This document shows, in pieces, positions 28,305 to 38,619 of a DNA stretch of 64,000 bases (positions within the stretch are counted from its first letter, which is position 1; every line of letters begins with the position of its first letter). Source of the stretch: Bacteroides faecalis (GTDB lineage: Bacteria > Bacteroidota > Bacteroidia > Bacteroidales > Bacteroidaceae); NCBI RefSeq assembly GCF_003865075.1, contig NZ_BHWB01000006.1, positions 216,517-280,516 on the forward strand. Direction: 5' to 3'. A program made the position numbers and the translations under genes. The notes under the pieces were generated by a model, which saw only the letters and a program-made list of their open reading frames with translations, was not told the DNA's origin and ran no database searches.

Positions 28305-29228
28305 ATGAAAAAGTATTTAATGTTTATGCTCGCAGCAGCTTTTATGGCATCTTGTAGTGATAATAATGAAAACTTGCCTGAAGACGATGGAGATGATTCT
28401 GGAAAAACTTCCGTCTTTGAAGAACATGATGGTTATTTCATTTATCATGGAGAAACTTACAAAACTGTTAAACTTGCTAACGGGACGACTTGGATGGCGG
28501 AACCATTACGGTATGTACCGGAAGGATATACTCCATCAGGTGATCCTACAACTGATTCTCATATATGGTATCCATACAGATTAATAGTAAACGAAGGTAA
28601 TAACACTATCAATGCAGACAATTTTGAAGTGCTAAAAGACGAAACTTCCATTAAAAAACATGGATATCTCTACGATATGTATGCAGCACTCGGAGGCAAA
28701 GAGGTAACAGAAGATAATTGTTATGAATTTGAAGGGACACAAGGTATATGTCCCGAAGGATGGCATATCCCCACACATGCAGAATATCTTGCTCTTGTAG
28801 GCAACACCACAAAAGATGTTGATGGTAATACTCCGTCAGATGCAGAAAAAGCTAAAGCCATTTTCTATAATAAAGATTATGATGGAGCTAAAATACAATC
28901 ATTCATTGATGCGGGATTAAATTATCAATTTTCCGGAGTTCGTATGTCAACAGGCTATACAAGTACCCCCAAATATCAACTTAATGTAATTGGTAAGGGA
29001 AATAGTACCAAAACTGAATGGTATGAAAGTCCCGCAATGAACTACTATATGACTTCAACTGCATATAAGCCTAGTTATAATAGTACTACTAATATACTTT
29101 CTAATATTCAGTTCTTCGGACTAATGAGCACTTTCACTTTAGCTAAATATCCGGAAGGTAGATTAACCTTAGCTTATATAAGTGTACTTAGTGGACAAAC
29201 GCTTCGTTGTGTAAAAGACCAGAAATAA
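28305..29228 (+). CDS. FISUMP-domain lipoprotein
   Basis: The 307-residue protein has lipobox FMASC (Cys16), an acidic linker, then the FISUMP (F. succinogenes major paralogue) pattern: YKTVKLANGTTWMAEPLRY, YLYDMYAALGG, and GICPEGWHIPTHAEYLALVG, ending GQTLRCVKDQK. Such proteins are surface or extracellular and resemble C-type-lectin/formylglycine-like folds. It is 38 bp behind the barrel protein and in the same direction, so it belongs to the same operon. Ligand unknown. Confidence 0.85.
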   Translation: MKKYLMFMLAAAFMASCSDNNENLPEDDGDDSGKTSVFEEHDGYFIYHGETYKTVKLANGTTWMAEPLRYVPEGYTPSGDPTTDSHIWYPYRLIVNEGNNTINADNFEVLKDETSIKKHGYLYDMYAALGGKEVTEDNCYEFEGTQGICPEGWHIPTHAEYLALVGNTTKDVDGNTPSDAEKAKAIFYNKDYDGAKIQSFIDAGLNYQFSGVRMSTGYTSTPKYQLNVIGKGNSTKTEWYESPAMNYYMTSTAYKPSYNSTTNILSNIQFFGLMSTFTLAKYPEGRLTLAYISVLSGQTLRCVKDQK

Positions 29229-29285
29229 AAAACAAATCTATAAATATTCAACAAATTACATACTACTAAAAATAAAGCTATAATA

Positions 29286-29873
29286 ATGAAAACAAGAAAA
29301 CTAAGCCTTGCAATCGCCTTATTTGCGATTGCTATTATCGGAACTTCCTGTGGAAACAAACAACAGAAAAACGTATCTGAAGCTACAACTGAACAAACAA
29401 CCTCGTCTGCTCTGGAAATAGATTCGTTACTTGCAAACGCTGAAAACCTGGCAAACAAAGAAGTAACCATCCAAGGCGTTTGCACTCATACCTGTAAACA
29501 CGGAGCAAAGAAAATCTTCTTGATGGGTAGTGACGATACACAAGTAATTCGTGTAGAATCCGGAGAATTAGGAGCTTTCGACCCGAAGTGTGTAAACTCC
29601 ATGGTACGTGTTACCGGAACATTGAAAGAACAACGCATCGACGAAGCTTATCTCCAGAACTGGGAAGCTCAACTTAAAGCACAAGCTGCAGAGAATCATG
29701 GAACCGGAGAAGCCGGATGCGATTCTGAAAAGAAAGCTCGTGGTGAAACAGCCAACACTCCCGAAGCACGTATCGCTGACTTCCGGGCTAAAATAGCTGA
29801 CCAAAAGACAAAAACCGGTAAGGAGTATTTATCATTCTATTTCATGGAAGCTACCTCCTATGAAGTTGAGTAG
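29286..29873 (+). CDS. Lipoprotein with an OB-fold-like domain
   Basis: The 195-residue protein has lipobox IIGTSC (Cys21). After a Thr/Ser/Glu-rich linker it reads ANKEVTIQGVCTHTCKHGAKKIFLMGSDD and MVRVTGTLKEQRIDEAYLQNWE, the rhythm of small periplasmic OB-fold proteins. CTHTCKHG and a later GCDSEKK are possible metal ligands. Its last 14 bases overlap the PepSY-type gene, so the two are coupled. Not a family I can name with certainty. Confidence 0.65.
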   Translation: MKTRKLSLAIALFAIAIIGTSCGNKQQKNVSEATTEQTTSSALEIDSLLANAENLANKEVTIQGVCTHTCKHGAKKIFLMGSDDTQVIRVESGELGAFDPKCVNSMVRVTGTLKEQRIDEAYLQNWEAQLKAQAAENHGTGEAGCDSEKKARGETANTPEARIADFRAKIADQKTKTGKEYLSFYFMEATSYEVE

Positions 29874-30426
29874 TGAGATTCGTAAATGGAGCCGGTTGAT
29901 ACACCGTGACTTGTCATTTTTCTTTTCCGGAATGGTATTGATATATGCCATTTCCGGAATTGTAATGAATCACCGTGATACCATCAATCCCAATTTCTCC
30001 ATTGAACGAAAAAAATATAAGATAACTGAGAAACTGCCGGACAAAGCCCGAATGAGCAAGGACAGAGTACTCACATTACTTCAACCATTGGGAGAAGAGA
30101 ACAACTACACGAAACATTATTTTCCGAAAACGGAACTGATGAAAGTATTTTTGAAAGGTGGCTCCAATCTGCAAGTAAACGTTCAGACGGGAGAAGCAGT
30201 TTACGAATCTGTAACCCGTCGCCCGTTAATCGGTGCAATGTCTCGTTTGCATTACAATCCCGGGAAATGGTGGACGTACTTCGCAGATATTTTTGCTGTC
30301 GGACTCATTATCATCACTCTTTCCGGTATCATTATGCTGAAAGGGAATAAAGGCATTATTGGCAGAGGGGGAATAGAACTAGTGGCCGGAGTCCTCATTC
30401 CGATTCTTTTCCTTCTCTTCTTTTGA
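29860..30426 (+). CDS. PepSY-associated (PepSY_TM-like) inner membrane protein
   Basis: The 188-residue protein has TM1 at about 19-38 (LSFFFSGMVLIYAISGIVMNHRD), a periplasmic loop, TM2 about 147-167 preceded by LHYNPGKWWTYFADIFAVGLI, and TM3 at the end. SGI-MNHRD and LSGIIMLKG are hallmarks of PepSY_TM-like proteins, which in iron/siderophore operons act as inner-membrane reductases or permease partners. It supports a metal-uptake role for the cluster (inference). Confidence 0.8.
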   Translation: MKLSSEIRKWSRLIHRDLSFFFSGMVLIYAISGIVMNHRDTINPNFSIERKKYKITEKLPDKARMSKDRVLTLLQPLGEENNYTKHYFPKTELMKVFLKGGSNLQVNVQTGEAVYESVTRRPLIGAMSRLHYNPGKWWTYFADIFAVGLIIITLSGIIMLKGNKGIIGRGGIELVAGVLIPILFLLFF

Positions 30427-30448
30427 ATAGAATAATAAATAAAATTGA

Positions 30449-31336
30449 ATGGAACAAATTATAGAATGTAACAATCTGACGCATTACTATGGCAAACGAT
30501 TGATTTACGAAAATCTAAGTTTCACAGTGCCTCAAGGACGTATCCTGGGACTTTTAGGAAAAAACGGTACCGGTAAAACCACGACTATTAATATTCTGAG
30601 CGGCTACCTGAAACCACATTCGGGAGAATGCCGCATCTTCGGTCAGGAGATACAAACAATATCTCCGGCCTTACGTCGTAATATCGGGCTACTGATTGAA
30701 GGTCATGTACAATATCAGTTCATGACCATCACACAGATAGAGAAATTCTATGCAGCCTTTTATCCGGGACAATGGAAGAAAGAGGCATACTACGAACTGA
30801 TGAATAAACTGAAAGTAGCTCCGGGACAGCGAATCTCACGTATGTCTTGCGGACAACGTTCGCAAGTAGCCTTAGGGTTAATCCTTGCACAGAATCCCGA
30901 ATTGTTGGTATTGGATGACTTCTCGCTCGGACTCGATCCCGGCTATCGCCGTCTGTTTGTAGACTATTTACGTGATTATGCCCGTTCTGAAGGTAAAACA
31001 GTCTTTCTTACTTCGCACATTATTCAGGATATGGAACGCCTGATAGATGACTGCATTATGATGGATTATGGGAAAATATTGATTCAGAAACCTATTGCAG
31101 AACTGCTGGAAAAAGGGCGCTGCTACACTTGCACTGTCCCCGAAGGGTATGAATTTCCTGCCTCTGACGATTTCTATCATCCCTCCATCATGCGAAACCA
31201 ATTGGAAACGTTTTCTTTCCTTTCACCGGAAGAGGCAGAGACCAAACTGAAATTAATGGCAGTGCCTTATACAGACCTGCATAGTAAACACGTGAACTTG
31301 GAAGACGCTTTCATCGGTCTGACAGGTAAATACTAA
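30449..31336 (+). CDS. ABC transporter ATP-binding protein
   Basis: The 295-residue protein has Walker A GLLGKNGTGKTT, a variant signature RMSCGQRSQVAL, Walker B LLVLDDFSLGLDPG and the switch His in LTSHI. It is of the CcmA/ABC-2 type with a C-terminal extension after about residue 215. Paired with the membrane protein that starts 6 bp downstream, it should form a simple ABC-2-type exporter or lipoprotein/metal-related machine. The substrate is not evident. Confidence 0.92.
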   Translation: MEQIIECNNLTHYYGKRLIYENLSFTVPQGRILGLLGKNGTGKTTTINILSGYLKPHSGECRIFGQEIQTISPALRRNIGLLIEGHVQYQFMTITQIEKFYAAFYPGQWKKEAYYELMNKLKVAPGQRISRMSCGQRSQVALGLILAQNPELLVLDDFSLGLDPGYRRLFVDYLRDYARSEGKTVFLTSHIIQDMERLIDDCIMMDYGKILIQKPIAELLEKGRCYTCTVPEGYEFPASDDFYHPSIMRNQLETFSFLSPEEAETKLKLMAVPYTDLHSKHVNLEDAFIGLTGKY

Positions 31337-31342
31337 AAAAGA

Positions 31343-32011
31343 ATGTACGCTATATTTTATAAAGAATGGATAAAGACACGGTGGTATTTCCTACTTGCCG
31401 TAGTCACGACGCTAGGTTTTACGGGATATTGCATGCTCCGCATCAACCGAGTAATAGAAATGAAAGGTGTTGCGCATGTATGGGAGGTCATGCTGGAAAG
31501 AGATGCCATATTCATTGATATGATGCAATATATACCATTGATTGCTGGCATCTTGATGGCGATTGTACAATTTGTCCCCGAAATGCAACGCAAATGTCTG
31601 AAATTAACTCTCCATTTGCCTTATCCCGAATTAAAAATGACAGGAAACATGTTACTTTCCGGATTGATACTTCTATTGGTTTGCTTCGCTTCCAATTTCC
31701 TATTAATGGAGATTTACTTGAATACTGTATTAGTCCATGAGCTGAAAAACCATATTCTACTAACTGCTCTGACATGGTATCTTGCGGGAATATCCGGTTA
31801 TTTGCTGATCTCATGGGTCTGCCTCGAACCAGCTTGGAAACGTCGCATCATCAATCTTGTGATCACCGTATTACTGCTGCGCGTTTTCTTTCTGTCACCC
31901 ACGCCGGAAGCTTACAATAAATTTCTACCCTATCTGTTGGTCTACACATTGCTGACTGCCTCTTTCTCATGGCTTTCCATCATACGATTTAAAGTCGGCA
32001 AACAAGACTGA
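31343..32011 (+). CDS. ABC-2-type membrane permease subunit
   Basis: The 222-residue protein has about six predicted membrane segments (around 13-31, 62-80, 100-122, 132-154, 165-182, 190-210). It begins MYAIFYKEWIKTRWYF, as ABC-2 permeases typically do with a short amphipathic KEW-K start. It is directly behind the ATPase gene and so is its likely partner. No closer family recognised. Confidence 0.75.
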   Translation: MYAIFYKEWIKTRWYFLLAVVTTLGFTGYCMLRINRVIEMKGVAHVWEVMLERDAIFIDMMQYIPLIAGILMAIVQFVPEMQRKCLKLTLHLPYPELKMTGNMLLSGLILLLVCFASNFLLMEIYLNTVLVHELKNHILLTALTWYLAGISGYLLISWVCLEPAWKRRIINLVITVLLLRVFFLSPTPEAYNKFLPYLLVYTLLTASFSWLSIIRFKVGKQD

Positions 32012-32047
32012 AGATACGAAGAATGAAGAACTAAAAATGAAGAATTA
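32012..32047 (+). repeat. GAAGAATGAAGAA-type dispersed repeat
   Basis: The short gap between the permease and DUF4857 genes is a run of near-repeats such as GAAGAATGAAGAACT and AATGAAGAATTAA. It is the same type of sequence as the hairpin inserted into the SpoIID-like gene at 39064-39216. Confidence 0.5.
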
Positions 32048-32048
32048 A

Positions 32049-33089
32049 ATGAAGATGAAACGTTTCAGCAACATATTATTTTATGCCACCATTGCCCTTC
32101 TGCTTCTTTGGCAGTTGCCATGGTGTTACAATTTCTTTTTCGTAAAGGCGGAAAAGAATCCTTTTACACTTTATAGTTTCGTGATGAATGATTTCGTACA
32201 GATAGGACAAGAGGAAGGAAAAGGAACGGTTCGCCGCGATCTTGCAGGGAATATTTATTCGGAAACAGCTTTCGACAGTATCCTTCCCATGTTTTACTTT
32301 CGTCAGTTGATGTCTGATGAACGTTTCCCAGATACAATAAATGGAATAGCAGTAACTCCCAAAATGGTACAGACCGAAAACTTTAATTTCCGAAGTGTGC
32401 CTTCAGATATTAATGCTCCGATTATCGGGCTCTATCCACTCTTGGAATCCATGTCCGGACGTGTGGATTTAAAAATGCCCGATGATGTATTCCGTATAAA
32501 CTCCAAAGGGATAGAATTTATCGATATGGCTTCCAACAGTGTGAAGGAGAAGAAAAGTCTTCAATTCACCGAGGCTATGGCAAAGAAAGGGTTCCATTTT
32601 CCTGCTACCAGCATCGCCGGAAACCCGACTGTGAAAAAAGAATATGACGAAGGGTATCTATTACTGGACGCCGACCGTCATTTATTCCATCTGAAACAAG
32701 TGAAAGGACGTCCTTATGTACGTGCCATCAAATTACCGGAAGGAGTAACTTTGAAACATCTTTATCTGACAGAGTTTAAAAACAAAAAGACTCTTGCTTT
32801 GATGACGGATGTCAATAATAGATTCTATGTTTTGAGGAATCGGACATACGATCTGGTAAAAACCGGAGTCCCTTCATTCAATCCGGAAACAGATGTTATG
32901 ACTATCATAGGAAACATGTTCGACTGGACAGTCCGGGTTACAACTCCTGAAACTGATAATTATTATGCATTGAATGCAGACGACTATTCATTGATAAAGG
33001 AGCTGGAACAGAAATTTACCAATCATTCAATACCCGGTCTTAGTTTTACTTCTTATGCTAATAAATATGTAATGCCTCACTTCGAATAA
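32049..33089 (+). CDS. DUF4857-type membrane-anchored protein
   Basis: The 346-residue protein has one N-terminal membrane anchor (about 8-27, ILFYATIALLLLWQLPW) and a large periplasmic part starting FFVKAEKNPFTLYSFVMNDF. It contains repeated strands (e.g. EYDEGYLLLDADRHLFHLKQVKGRPYV region) suggestive of a propeller. It resembles DUF4857 proteins found behind this ABC pair in Bacteroides. Function unknown. It is the last gene before a terminator-like hairpin. Confidence 0.7.
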   Translation: MKMKRFSNILFYATIALLLLWQLPWCYNFFFVKAEKNPFTLYSFVMNDFVQIGQEEGKGTVRRDLAGNIYSETAFDSILPMFYFRQLMSDERFPDTINGIAVTPKMVQTENFNFRSVPSDINAPIIGLYPLLESMSGRVDLKMPDDVFRINSKGIEFIDMASNSVKEKKSLQFTEAMAKKGFHFPATSIAGNPTVKKEYDEGYLLLDADRHLFHLKQVKGRPYVRAIKLPEGVTLKHLYLTEFKNKKTLALMTDVNNRFYVLRNRTYDLVKTGVPSFNPETDVMTIIGNMFDWTVRVTTPETDNYYALNADDYSLIKELEQKFTNHSIPGLSFTSYANKYVMPHFE

Positions 33090-33105
33090 AAGACTATTTC
33101 CCACT

Positions 33106-33134
33106 ACGAGCTACACAATCTCGGTGTAGCTCGT
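33106..33134 (+). terminator. Hairpin terminator after the TonB/ABC operon
   Basis: An 11-bp perfect stem, ACGAGCTACAC (33106-33116) with 33124-33134, has a 7-base loop and a weak tail TACATTTCC. Confidence 0.65.
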
Positions 33135-33227
33135 TACATTTCCACCAAAAAGCGATAAATAAACCATATTTTTTCTTTTTGGGACAAAAAAGATTGACTC
33201 CATAAACATATTCCGAAAGTTCTACTG

Positions 33228-33235
33228 TATCTTTG
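33228..33235 (+). promoter_or_regulatory. Probable -7 promoter element of the lamin-tail lipoprotein gene
   Basis: TATCTTTG matches TAnnTTTG and lies 64 bp before the start codon. The -33 box is not convincing. Confidence 0.4.
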
Positions 33236-33299
33236 TGGTATCAAAAGCCGAAATCGAGAAAAGCCCATACGGCCCTAAACAACGAATAAAATCGACCGT

Positions 33300-34604
33300 A
33301 TGAAGTTCTATCAATTATTCAGCATGATATGCTGCCTCATCCTCGGCAGCTGCGCACTAAACATTGAAGATGAAGAAAAGGAAGAAGAGGGAAATGATGA
33401 TTCTGTAACTCAACTTGCCTGGTCGGGAGAAACCGACAAATTTACAATTACTTCAAAAGAGGGAGTACGGCTGGATGATCCACAAGAAGCCGCCGGAACA
33501 GCTTATCTCGCTTTTCCTTCTTCCTCGGTAAGAAATACCCGTTGGGAATTCGGGGTGAAACTAACTTTTAATCCTTCTGCCAATAATTATGCCCGCTTTT
33601 ATCTTACCTCTTCCACAGCAACTTTGTCCAATACTCTAAATGGTTATTATCTCCAAATTGGAGGAGCTAAAGATAATGTCGCTCTTTATCGTCAGAATGA
33701 GAATAAATCTGTATTACTCGCTTCAGGAAGAGAACTAATGAAAGGAAACAACTCTCCCAAACTGTATATCAAAGTGGAATGTGACAACAATGGTTACTGG
33801 ACTTTCTGGACGCGGCTGGAATCAGAAAATGAATATACGAGAGAAAAACAGATAAGAGATACAAGCATCCAAAGTTCTGAATATTGTGGCATATACTGTG
33901 TTTATACCAAAAGTCGTTGCAACGGATTCACGTTTCATCACATTCAACTCTCAAATGATGTGGCAACGACCACTGATCCGGACGGATCGGAAGAGGTTCC
34001 CGATAATCCGGATACTCCCGACGAACCGGATACTCCGGAAGATCCTGATATACCTAGTTATCCGGAAGATGTGAGAAATCTGTTAGTGTTCAATGAAGTC
34101 ATGTATGATAACGCAACAGATGGTGCAGAATATATAGAGCTTTACAATCCTTCGGATCAGATGGTTTCTATTCCACCATTCAAATTATTAAGATATGTCG
34201 CTGATGAATCCGGTACAACGCAAACCACTACAACAGCGGTGTTAGAGCCATCTGACGGTAGTCTAGTCATAAATATTCCGTCTCATGAATACATTTGTTT
34301 CACCAAATCCGTAAGTACTTTGATTAAAAAGCATAAAGTAAGTGGAGAAACAATGATAGAAACGACGAAGTTTCCACGAATAAACAATGAAGGAGGTTAT
34401 CTTGCCATAGTCACCAATGAAGAACAGCCCCGACTTATTGATAAATGCGGCTATTCCGACCAGATACATACCGACAAAAAAAGGAAACAAGGTGTATCCC
34501 TAGAGAAAAAATCACCGGAGCTAGCTTCTGCTTTCAGTAGGAACTGGACCTCCTCAAAAAATGCGACCGGTGGCACTCCCGGAATAAAAAACTCTCAAGA
34601 ATAA
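33300..34604 (+). CDS. Lipoprotein with a C-terminal lamin-tail (LTD) domain
   Basis: The 434-residue protein has lipobox LGSC (Cys18), then a concanavalin-like beta domain (about 40-215). A Pro/Asp linker with repeats of the form PDTPDEPDTPEDPD (about 222-250) leads to an LTD domain starting LLVFNEVMYDNATDGAEYIELYNPSD and ending GVSLEKKSP... TGGTPGIKN. Secreted LTD proteins with such linkers are common on Bacteroidetes surfaces and may bind DNA or glycans. It seems monocistronic between two promoter-like sites. Confidence 0.8.
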   Translation: MKFYQLFSMICCLILGSCALNIEDEEKEEEGNDDSVTQLAWSGETDKFTITSKEGVRLDDPQEAAGTAYLAFPSSSVRNTRWEFGVKLTFNPSANNYARFYLTSSTATLSNTLNGYYLQIGGAKDNVALYRQNENKSVLLASGRELMKGNNSPKLYIKVECDNNGYWTFWTRLESENEYTREKQIRDTSIQSSEYCGIYCVYTKSRCNGFTFHHIQLSNDVATTTDPDGSEEVPDNPDTPDEPDTPEDPDIPSYPEDVRNLLVFNEVMYDNATDGAEYIELYNPSDQMVSIPPFKLLRYVADESGTTQTTTTAVLEPSDGSLVINIPSHEYICFTKSVSTLIKKHKVSGETMIETTKFPRINNEGGYLAIVTNEEQPRLIDKCGYSDQIHTDKKRKQGVSLEKKSPELASAFSRNWTSSKNATGGTPGIKNSQE

Positions 34605-34625
34605 GTGTATCTATGAGATTTTATC

Positions 34626-34633
34626 TACATTTG
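34626..34633 (+). promoter_or_regulatory. Probable -7 promoter element of the peptidoglycan-salvage operon
   Basis: TACATTTG fits TAnnTTTG and lies 28 bp before the symporter start. No clear -33 box. Confidence 0.35.
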
Positions 34634-34660
34634 TAGGAAAGAAATGAAAAATAACACAAA

Positions 34661-36142
34661 ATGAGTCCGATTGCCGTAACCATCACCATCATTGCCTATT
34701 TTGCATTATTGTTCACCGTTTCATACATTGCGGGACGGAAAGCAGACAACGAAGGATTCTTTGTAGGCAACCGAAAGTCAAGTTGGTATGTAGTAGCTTT
34801 TGCTATGATAGGTTCTACTATTTCCGGAGTGACTTTTGTATCTGTACCGGGCATGGTAGGGAGCAGTTGTTTCTCCTATCTCCAAATGGTACTTGGGTTT
34901 ATTGTCGGACAGTTCATCATTGCGTTTATACTTGTCCCTCTTTTCTATCGAATGAACTTGGTGTCCATCTACGAATATCTGGAAAATCGGTTTGGAACTT
35001 CATCATATCGGACAGGGGCTTGGTTCTTTTTTATCTCTAAGATGTTGGGAGCAGCCGTCCGCCTTTTCTTGGTATGCCTTACTCTTCAATTGCTTGTATT
35101 CGAACCTTTCCATCTTCCGTTTATCCTGAATGTAGCTATTACTGTAGCTTTGGTTTGGCTTTATACCTTCCGCGGAGGAGTAAAATCGCTGATCTGGACA
35201 GATTCTCTGAAAACCTTTTGTCTGGTTGTTTCGGTTGTGCTGTGCATTTATTATATAGCTTCGGATTTGAAACTTAATTTCGGAGGATTAGTAAATACGA
35301 TCTCAGATAGTGAGCTTTCACGTATATTCTTTTTTGACGATATCAACGACAAACGATATTTCTTCAAACAATTTCTGGCAGGAGTCTTCACTGTCATCGC
35401 AATGAATGGTTTAGATCAGGATATGATGCAACGCAATCTGAGTTGCAAGAACTTCCGGGATTCTCAGAAGAATATGATCACCAGCAGTATCTCACAATTC
35501 TTTGTCATCTTACTTTTTCTGATGTTAGGTGTATTACTCTATACTTTCGTTGCGCAGCAAGGGCTTACTGCTCCTTCAAAGAGTGACGAGCTCTTTCCTA
35601 TGATAGCAACCAGTAGTTATTTCCCCGGTATCGTCGGTATTTTGTTTATTATAGGGTTAGTCTCATCCGCCTATTCCGCTGCCGGATCAGCATTAACAGC
35701 TCTGACTACCTCTTTTACAGTAGACATATTGCACGCTAAAAGCAAAGAAGAAGCAACCTTGAGCAAACTTCGTAAACGGGTTCACATCAGCATGGCAGTT
35801 GTGATGGGGATAGTCATATTTGTATTCGGTTTGCTCAATAACACCAGTGTTATCGATGCTGTATATACTTTAGCCAGCTATACATACGGACCAATTCTCG
35901 GTCTGTTCGCTTTCGGCATTTTCACCAAGAAACAAATAAACGATAAATATATTCCATTCGTAGCCATTCTTTCTCCTATACTTTGCTACATCCTTCAAAG
36001 TAATTCGGAAGCATGGTTCAATGGATATCAAATTAGTTACGAGCTACTGATACTCAATGCATTCTTTACTTTCCTGGGACTTTGTCTGCTCATCAAAAGA
36101 AAAGAGAAACATGTAGTATCTGCCACCCGTACCATAAAATAA
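34661..36142 (+). CDS. Sodium:solute symporter (SSS family)
   Basis: The 493-residue protein has about 13 membrane segments. It has the SSS start ([21 protein letters not shown]), [17 protein letters not shown], the [13 protein letters not shown] segment, [15 protein letters not shown] and [17 protein letters not shown], which are conserved transport-core and sodium-site regions. It comes first in a run with peptidoglycan amino-sugar genes, so sugar or sialic-acid-like uptake is likely; the exact substrate is inference. The next gene starts 11 bp downstream. Confidence 0.88.
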   Translation: MSPIAVTITIIAYFALLFTVSYIAGRKADNEGFFVGNRKSSWYVVAFAMIGSTISGVTFVSVPGMVGSSCFSYLQMVLGFIVGQFIIAFILVPLFYRMNLVSIYEYLENRFGTSSYRTGAWFFFISKMLGAAVRLFLVCLTLQLLVFEPFHLPFILNVAITVALVWLYTFRGGVKSLIWTDSLKTFCLVVSVVLCIYYIASDLKLNFGGLVNTISDSELSRIFFFDDINDKRYFFKQFLAGVFTVIAMNGLDQDMMQRNLSCKNFRDSQKNMITSSISQFFVILLFLMLGVLLYTFVAQQGLTAPSKSDELFPMIATSSYFPGIVGILFIIGLVSSAYSAAGSALTALTTSFTVDILHAKSKEEATLSKLRKRVHISMAVVMGIVIFVFGLLNNTSVIDAVYTLASYTYGPILGLFAFGIFTKKQINDKYIPFVAILSPILCYILQSNSEAWFNGYQISYELLILNAFFTFLGLCLLIKRKEKHVVSATRTIK

Positions 36143-36153
36143 CAAATAAAAAA

Positions 36154-38619
36154 ATGAAAGCAACAATCAACTGTTTTCTTCCTTTTAGCAGACTAAAAGA
36201 AAGTATGCAAACAGTAAAAGAATTACGTGCATCGGAGTTAGTGAACAAAATCTATCTAATAGCACCGGAAATTTCCAATGTTTGTATTCCTGGCTGTGAA
36301 CTGATCTCTGTCAATAACTTCCAGTCTACACAAGCAATGAAAGCTATTGCAGCACATTCCGATGTTCCATACACCTTATTATACACTAAGCCCACAGAAT
36401 TGAAACTCGGGCAATTTGCTCTTGAACGAATGGTGCAAGTTATGGAAATGACTCAAGCAGGTATGACTTATGCCGATCATTTTCAGCAGATAGATGGAAC
36501 TCAGAAAACAGCTCCTGTCATTGATTATCAATTGGGTAGTTTACGTGATGATTTTGATTTCGGTTCAGTATTATTGTTTCAATCCGATGTTTTCAAGAAA
36601 GCGGTAAAGAGCTCTAAAGAGAACTACCAATATGCAGGTTTATATGATCTGAGACTCAAGATTTCTCAGAAAAACAAGTTGGAACATATCAACGAATATC
36701 TATATACAGAAATAGAAAATGATCATCGGAAAAGTGGAGAGAAACAATTTGACTATGTTAATCCGAAGAACCGAGAAGTACAGATTGAAATGGAAAAGGT
36801 ATGCACCAATCATCTGAAAGCTATTGGCGGATATCTGGCTCCCGATTTTCAGCCGATTAATTTTTCATCTTCTACTTTTGATGTTGAGGCTTCCGTCATT
36901 ATTCCCGTACGTAACCGTATCCGTACTATCAAAGATGCAGTCCGTTCGGCTTTGTGCCAGCAAACATCTTTTCCGTTTAATGTTATTGTTATCGACAATC
37001 ATTCTACAGACGGAACTACCGAAGCACTTCGTGAACTCAGTGCAGACAAACGACTGATTCATGTAATTCCTGAAAAAGAGGATCTTGGTATCGGAGGTTG
37101 TTGGAATGTAGGTGTTCATCACGAAAAATGCGGTAAGTTTTCCATTCAGCTTGATAGCGATGACGTATATAAAGACGAACATACGCTACAAATCATGGTA
37201 GACGCATTCTATCAACAGAACTGCGCTATGGTGATTGGTACCTACATGATGACGGACTTTAATATGAATGAAATTGCTCCCGGTATCATAGACCACAAAG
37301 AATGGACACCCGAAAACGGACGAAATAATGCATTACGCATCAATGGACTTGGAGCTCCCCGCGCATTCTTCACTCCGCTACTTCGTGAAATCAATGTTCC
37401 AAACACAAGCTACGGTGAAGACTATGCTCTCGGACTAAGAATCTCACGAGATTATCAGATAGGACGAGTATATGATGTAGTCTATCTGTGCCGCCGTTGG
37501 GAAGGAAATTCGGATGCGGCACTTCCTATTGAAAAAGTCAATCAAAATAATATCTATAAAGACCGCCTACGTAGTTGGGAATTGCAAAAGAGAATTCTGC
37601 AACAGAAAGGGATTCAGAATCTTTCCAAAGAGGTAGAACAACTGTTTACAGAACAAATTCACTCTTGGGAATTAGCAAAGGAGAATTATCGCGCACTCAG
37701 AGGCTATCGCAGACAATCGAAATCAATCAAACAGTATAAAGAAAGCTGGTGGATATACGTGGATGCATTCCCAAATCCCAAACGAATTCTTTCCACAGCT
37801 GCTCAAACAGATGCCTCTTCTATTCAGGCTCGCCCCTGCTTTCTTTGTCAGGAAAACCGCCCGGCAGAACAAAAGGCTGTTAATTATAAAAATTATCAGA
37901 TATTAGTCAACCCTTATCCTATATTCGAAGAGCACCTAACAATAGCTGCAATTAATCATACACCCCAATCTATCGCCACCCGCTTTGAAGACTTAATAGA
38001 ACTGACAGAAAACCTGAAAGAATATCTATTCATGTACAATGGTCCGGAATGTGGAGCCTCTGCTCCTGATCATGCTCATTTCCAAGCTGCTGCTAAAGGA
38101 GAGAATCTATCAGCTTTGATATGGAACGACTGGCATGTAAGCGAATTATTTGAAACTGACAGCAAAGCTCTGGCTTATACTGATGACCCGGTCAGCGCTC
38201 TTTACCTCAAAACAAAAAACAAAAAGGAGATGTCTCACCTATTCAAAGTCATCTACGATATCCTTGCAACTGAAAATAATGGTAAGGAGCCCCTGATGAA
38301 CATCCTCGCTTGGTATGGACTGGAAAAAAATAAAGACTTCTATCGTGACTATAAAGAAGAAATGCATGACCTGACGCTTCGTTATAACTGCATCCTCTTT
38401 CTACGTAGCAAACACCGACCCGACTGCTACTATGCAGAAGGTGATGAGCAAATACTTATCAGCCCAGCTATTGCCGAGATGAGCGGACTATTCCCGATTG
38501 CACGTGAAGAAGATATCCCTAAATTGACTCCTGAAAAGATACATTCTATCTGTCGTGAAGTCTCTATACCCAAAGAAGAGTTGGAACAAATTATCAAACG
38601 TCTTAAAACAGCTTTATGA
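36154..38619 (+). CDS. Fusion protein: GT2 glycosyltransferase plus DUF4922 (HIT/GalT-like) domain
   Basis: ATG 36154 gives 821 residues; the frame is open further upstream inside the symporter gene. Residues 1-240 look like a degenerate glycosyltransferase-like region. A GT2 domain follows from about 244 ([35 protein letters not shown] about 333). From about 555 a DUF4922 domain has a zinc-like CFLCQENRP and [14 protein letters not shown], whose HxHxQ pattern resembles nucleotidyltransferases/phosphorylases of the HIT/GalT superfamily. It overlaps the SpoIID-like gene by ATGA. A sugar-nucleotide role in the salvage operon is inference. Confidence 0.8.
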   Translation: MKATINCFLPFSRLKESMQTVKELRASELVNKIYLIAPEISNVCIPGCELISVNNFQSTQAMKAIAAHSDVPYTLLYTKPTELKLGQFALERMVQVMEMTQAGMTYADHFQQIDGTQKTAPVIDYQLGSLRDDFDFGSVLLFQSDVFKKAVKSSKENYQYAGLYDLRLKISQKNKLEHINEYLYTEIENDHRKSGEKQFDYVNPKNREVQIEMEKVCTNHLKAIGGYLAPDFQPINFSSSTFDVEASVIIPVRNRIRTIKDAVRSALCQQTSFPFNVIVIDNHSTDGTTEALRELSADKRLIHVIPEKEDLGIGGCWNVGVHHEKCGKFSIQLDSDDVYKDEHTLQIMVDAFYQQNCAMVIGTYMMTDFNMNEIAPGIIDHKEWTPENGRNNALRINGLGAPRAFFTPLLREINVPNTSYGEDYALGLRISRDYQIGRVYDVVYLCRRWEGNSDAALPIEKVNQNNIYKDRLRSWELQKRILQQKGIQNLSKEVEQLFTEQIHSWELAKENYRALRGYRRQSKSIKQYKESWWIYVDAFPNPKRILSTAAQTDASSIQARPCFLCQENRPAEQKAVNYKNYQILVNPYPIFEEHLTIAAINHTPQSIATRFEDLIELTENLKEYLFMYNGPECGASAPDHAHFQAAAKGENLSALIWNDWHVSELFETDSKALAYTDDPVSALYLKTKNKKEMSHLFKVIYDILATENNGKEPLMNILAWYGLEKNKDFYRDYKEEMHDLTLRYNCILFLRSKHRPDCYYAEGDEQILISPAIAEMSGLFPIAREEDIPKLTPEKIHSICREVSIPKEELEQIIKRLKTAL

